From: an uncultured Streptococcus sp. | GTDB lineage: Bacteria; Bacillota; Bacilli; Lactobacillales; Streptococcaceae | NCBI GenBank assembly: GCA_934196125.1 | Contig: CAKPVT010000054.1 | Coordinates: 1-7,371, forward strand | Length of the DNA: 7,371 bases | Reading direction: 5' to 3' | Shown: positions 5,270-7,371 of the stretch, piece by piece | How positions within the stretch are numbered: position 1 is the stretch's first letter | How the letters are laid out: each line of letters begins with the position of its first letter | Translations under genes and position numbers: made by a program | Notes under the pieces: generated by a model | Seen by the model: only the letters and a program-made list of their open reading frames with translations | Told to the model about the DNA's origin: nothing | Database searches by the model: none

Positions 5270-6316
5270 ATGACTGAAGAAACAATTTTACAAGTTAAAA
5301 ACCTCCGTGTAGATTTCCATACCTATGCTGGGGAAATTAAAGCTATTCGTGATGTCAGCTTTGACTTAAAAGAAGGTGAAACACTTGCCATTGTTGGCGA
5401 GTCAGGTTCAGGTAAATCTGTAACAACAAAAACGTTGATGGGCTTGTCAGCTTCAAATGCAGAAGTTACAGGAGACATCGATTTTAAAGGTAAAAAATTA
5501 ACAGAATTAAAAGAAGACGAATGGATTAAGGTTCGTGGAAATGAAATTGCAATGATTTTCCAAGACCCTATGACAAGCCTTGACCCAACAATGAAAATTG
5601 GCCAACAAATTGCTGAACCAATTATGATTCATGAAAAAGTTTCTAAACAAGAAGCTTTAAAACGTGCTTTGGAGCTTATGAAAAATGTCGGTATTCCAAA
5701 TGCAGAAGAACATATTAATGATTATCCGCACCAATGGTCAGGTGGTATGCGTCAACGTGCTGTTATTGCGATTGCCTTGGCGGCAAACCCAGATGTTTTG
5801 ATTGCTGATGAACCTACAACAGCCTTGGACGTAACCATTCAAGCACAAATTTTGAATTTGATGAAACAAATTCAAAAAGAACGTAGTTCATCAATCGTCT
5901 TTATCACACATGACCTTGGTGTTGTTGCGGGTATGGCTGATCGTGTTGCTGTTATGTATGCCGGTAAGATTATTGAATATGGAACAGTAGATGAAGTATT
6001 CTACAACCCACAACATCCATATACTTGGGGGCTTTTGAATTCAATGCCAACAACTAATACTGAAGCAGGAAGCCTTCAATCTATCCCAGGGACGCCGCCA
6101 GATCTCCTTAATCCACCAAAAGGTGATGCTTTTGCACCACGTAACGAGTTTGCTTTAGATATTGATTACGAAGAAGAACCACCAATGTTTAAAGTTAGTG
6201 ATACGCATTTTGCAGCTACATGGTTGTTAGATGAACGTGCACCTAAAGTAACACCACCATTACCAATTCAAAAACGTTGGGCAAAATGGAAAGAGCTTGA
6301 AGGGAGAAAAGCTTGA
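5270..6316 (+). CDS. oppD: Oligopeptide ABC transporter, ATP-binding protein OppD
   Basis: The 348-aa cytoplasmic ATPase powers peptide import with OppF. The ABC domain is complete: Walker A GESGSGKS at 43-50, Q-loop Gln98 in IFQDP, signature SGGMRQR at 157-163, Walker B VLIADEP at 176-182 with catalytic Glu181, D-loop ALD at 185-187, and H-loop His214. A C-terminal oligopeptide/dipeptide extension (oligo_HPY) runs from about 235, with HPYTWGLLNSMP and SIPGTPPDL. In many OppD/DppD proteins the segment after that holds four cysteines that can bind an iron-sulfur cluster. Here the corresponding sites read GDAF, PRNEF, DIDY and AATW, so all four are replaced. This is common in streptococcal and lactococcal OppD as I recall. 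The protein contains no cysteine. The AGGAGG ribosome binding site at 5257-5262 overlaps the oppC stop, seven bases before the ATG. It overlaps oppF by one base. Confidence 0.95.
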   Translation: MTEETILQVKNLRVDFHTYAGEIKAIRDVSFDLKEGETLAIVGESGSGKSVTTKTLMGLSASNAEVTGDIDFKGKKLTELKEDEWIKVRGNEIAMIFQDPMTSLDPTMKIGQQIAEPIMIHEKVSKQEALKRALELMKNVGIPNAEEHINDYPHQWSGGMRQRAVIAIALAANPDVLIADEPTTALDVTIQAQILNLMKQIQKERSSSIVFITHDLGVVAGMADRVAVMYAGKIIEYGTVDEVFYNPQHPYTWGLLNSMPTTNTEAGSLQSIPGTPPDLLNPPKGDAFAPRNEFALDIDYEEEPPMFKVSDTHFAATWLLDERAPKVTPPLPIQKRWAKWKELEGRKA

Positions 6317-7245
6317 TGACTGAAAATAGAAAAAAGCTTGTTGAACTTAAAAATGTATCATTGACTTTTAACGAAGGTAAGAAGAACGAAGTAAAAGCTA
6401 TTGATAATATCAGTTTTGATATTTACGAAGGTGAAGTTTTCGGTCTTGTTGGAGAATCAGGTTCTGGTAAGACAACCGTTGGTCGTGCTATTTTGAAATT
6501 GTACGACATTAATAAAGGTGAAATTGATTTTGATGGCGAAACTATCTCTCACCTTAAATGGAAAGAATTGCACGAATTCCGTAAAAATGCTCAAATGATT
6601 TTCCAAGACCCACAAGCTAGTCTTAATGGTCGTATGAAAATTCGTGACATTGTTGCGGAAGGACTTGACATCCATAAATTAGTTAACAGTAAAGAAGAAC
6701 GTGACCAAAAAGTTCAAGATTTACTTGCTTTAGTTGGACTTAACAAAGACCATTCAACGCGCTATCCACATGAATTTTCAGGTGGACAACGTCAGCGTAT
6801 TGGTATCGCTCGTGCTCTTGCTGTTGAACCAAAGTTCATCATTGCCGATGAACCAATTTCAGCCCTTGACGTGTCAATCCAAGCTCAAGTTGTTAACCTT
6901 ATGCAAAAACTTCAAAGAGAACAGGGGTTAACATATCTCTTTATCGCTCACGATTTGTCAATGGTTAAATACATCTCAGATCGTATTGGGGTTATGCACT
7001 GGGGTAAAATGCTTGAAATTGGAACATCTGATGATGTCTATAATCATCCAATTCACCCATATACTAAGAGCTTATTGACTGCAATTCCAGAACCAGACCC
7101 AGAATCTGAAAGAAATCGTATCCATGAAGAATACGATCCAAGTGCAGAACTAGATGGCCGACCACGTGAAATGCGTGAAATTACACCTGGCCACTTTGTT
7201 CTTTGTACAGAAGCGGAAGCAGAAGCTTATAAACAAGAATTATAA
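6316..7245 (+). CDS. oppF: Oligopeptide ABC transporter, ATP-binding protein OppF
   Basis: The 309-aa cytoplasmic ATPase pairs with OppD. The motifs are all present: Walker A GESGSGKT at 46-53, Q-loop Gln97 in IFQDPQ, signature SGGQRQR at 155-161, Walker B FIIADEP at 174-180 with Glu179, D-loop SALD at 182-185, and H-loop His212. The HPIHPYTKSLL stretch and a short OppF-type tail end the protein. There is one cysteine near the end (Cys297), not the cysteine cluster. The ATG at 6316 shares its A with the oppD TGA, giving a TGATG overlap that implies translational coupling. A TTG at 6313 immediately precedes it in frame and has slightly better spacing (six rather than nine bases) from the AGGGAG at 6301-6306, but it would add only one residue. 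I prefer the ATG. A strong terminator follows four bases after the stop, so this is the last gene of the operon. Confidence 0.95.
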   Translation: MTENRKKLVELKNVSLTFNEGKKNEVKAIDNISFDIYEGEVFGLVGESGSGKTTVGRAILKLYDINKGEIDFDGETISHLKWKELHEFRKNAQMIFQDPQASLNGRMKIRDIVAEGLDIHKLVNSKEERDQKVQDLLALVGLNKDHSTRYPHEFSGGQRQRIGIARALAVEPKFIIADEPISALDVSIQAQVVNLMQKLQREQGLTYLFIAHDLSMVKYISDRIGVMHWGKMLEIGTSDDVYNHPIHPYTKSLLTAIPEPDPESERNRIHEEYDPSAELDGRPREMREITPGHFVLCTEAEAEAYKQEL

Positions 7246-7248
7246 GAT

Positions 7249-7275
7249 AAAGAGAAGGGTTTCCTTCTCTTTTTT
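7249..7275 (+). terminator. Intrinsic terminator of the oppABCDF operon
   Basis: AAAGAGAAGG at 7249-7258 pairs perfectly with CCTTCTCTTT at 7263-7272 around the tetraloop GTTT, and the T run extends to 7275. This is a classic rho-independent terminator beginning four bases after the oppF stop. On the minus strand the T tract is weak (CTTTATC), so it would stop transcripts from the right only poorly. Confidence 0.92.
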
Positions 7276-7308
7276 GCATATCTAAATTTCAGCCTCCAAT
7301 CGCCCTTT

Positions 7309-7371
7309 TTACGCCTCCCATGTACCTTTTTCTACAAGCTCCTTAGTCATATTCTCTACTACACCCCGTGA
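7309..7371 (-). CDS. Possible C-terminal end of an unrecognised minus-strand gene, cut by the window edge
   Basis: A minus-strand frame is open from the window edge to a TAA at 7311-7309 and reads 20 residues ending VVENMTKELVEKGTWEA. The residue mix looks protein-like, with an amphipathic charged run, and convergent placement opposite the opp operon terminator would be normal. Twenty open codons occur often by chance, roughly one in three, so the support is thin. I do not recognise a family. The alternative is non-coding spacer or a decayed gene. Confidence 0.3.
   Translation of the reverse strand, partial: SRGVVENMTKELVEKGTWEA

Noticed and set aside
7177..7278. Minus-strand frame starting ATGCAAAAAAGAGAAGG with an upstream GGAGG, running into the oppF 3' end
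   Set aside because: It would encode about 32 residues built mainly from the terminator stem and antisense oppF. The GGAGG is 9-10 bases away but there is no promoter or family match. Chance is the simpler account.
7287..7320. Near-repeat of GAGGC-containing segments on the minus strand (GGAGGCGTAAA and GGAGGCTGAAA)
   Set aside because: Two short imperfect copies in unassigned spacer, with no symmetry or spacing pattern to suggest function.
1..7371. CRISPR arrays, tRNA or rRNA genes, toxin-antitoxin or phage genes, riboswitches, attachment sites
   Set aside because: No repeat-spacer pattern, RNA gene sequence or such coding frame is visible. Apart from the IS end, the window is ordinary core-genome sequence.

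Overview
The window looks like a Streptococcus chromosome segment. The evidence is AT-rich low-GC Gram-positive sequence with strong AGGAGG ribosome binding sites, a lipobox oligopeptide-binding protein with streptococcal-type wording, a DacA/PBP3-type carboxypeptidase, and an IS150-group insertion-sequence end of the kind common in streptococci. The short OppA (551 aa) and short OppB (304 aa) fit the Opp type seen, to my recollection, in the S. agalactiae, S. mutans and bovis-group streptococci better than the larger Ami-type permease. The species cannot be fixed from this sequence alone.

Layout, left to right. Positions 1-75 are the left end of an IS3-family (IS150-group) element that runs off the window. 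Its terminal repeat, an internal hairpin and the first six codons of its OrfA are visible on the minus strand. Next is dacA (102-1334, minus). A 199-bp divergent control region (1335-1533) holds an extended -10 promoter for each direction, a 21-bp palindrome over the dacA -10 box, a 17-bp inverted repeat and three phased TCAGAAAA repeats just upstream of the oppA promoter. oppA-oppB-oppC-oppD-oppF (1534-7245, plus) follow as one operon, closed by a strong intrinsic terminator. A terminator-like hairpin sits between oppA and oppB and overlaps a second, competing hairpin. The last about 60 bases may hold the C-terminal end of an unrecognised minus-strand gene.

How the genes work together. OppA is a surface lipoprotein that captures peptides. 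OppB and OppC form the membrane channel, and OppD and OppF are the two ATPases. Peptides imported this way feed nitrogen metabolism and, in streptococci generally, deliver signalling peptides to intracellular Rgg/ComR-type receptors. DacA trims D-alanine from peptidoglycan stem peptides and is transcribed separately.

The genes themselves are ordinary and intact. The points worth a second look are regulatory and structural: the IS appears to have landed inside dacA's own terminator, the IS hairpin masks the transposase ribosome binding site, the divergent promoter region carries unexplained symmetric and repeated motifs, and the oppA-oppB spacer can fold in two overlapping ways. I found no clear new multi-gene system.
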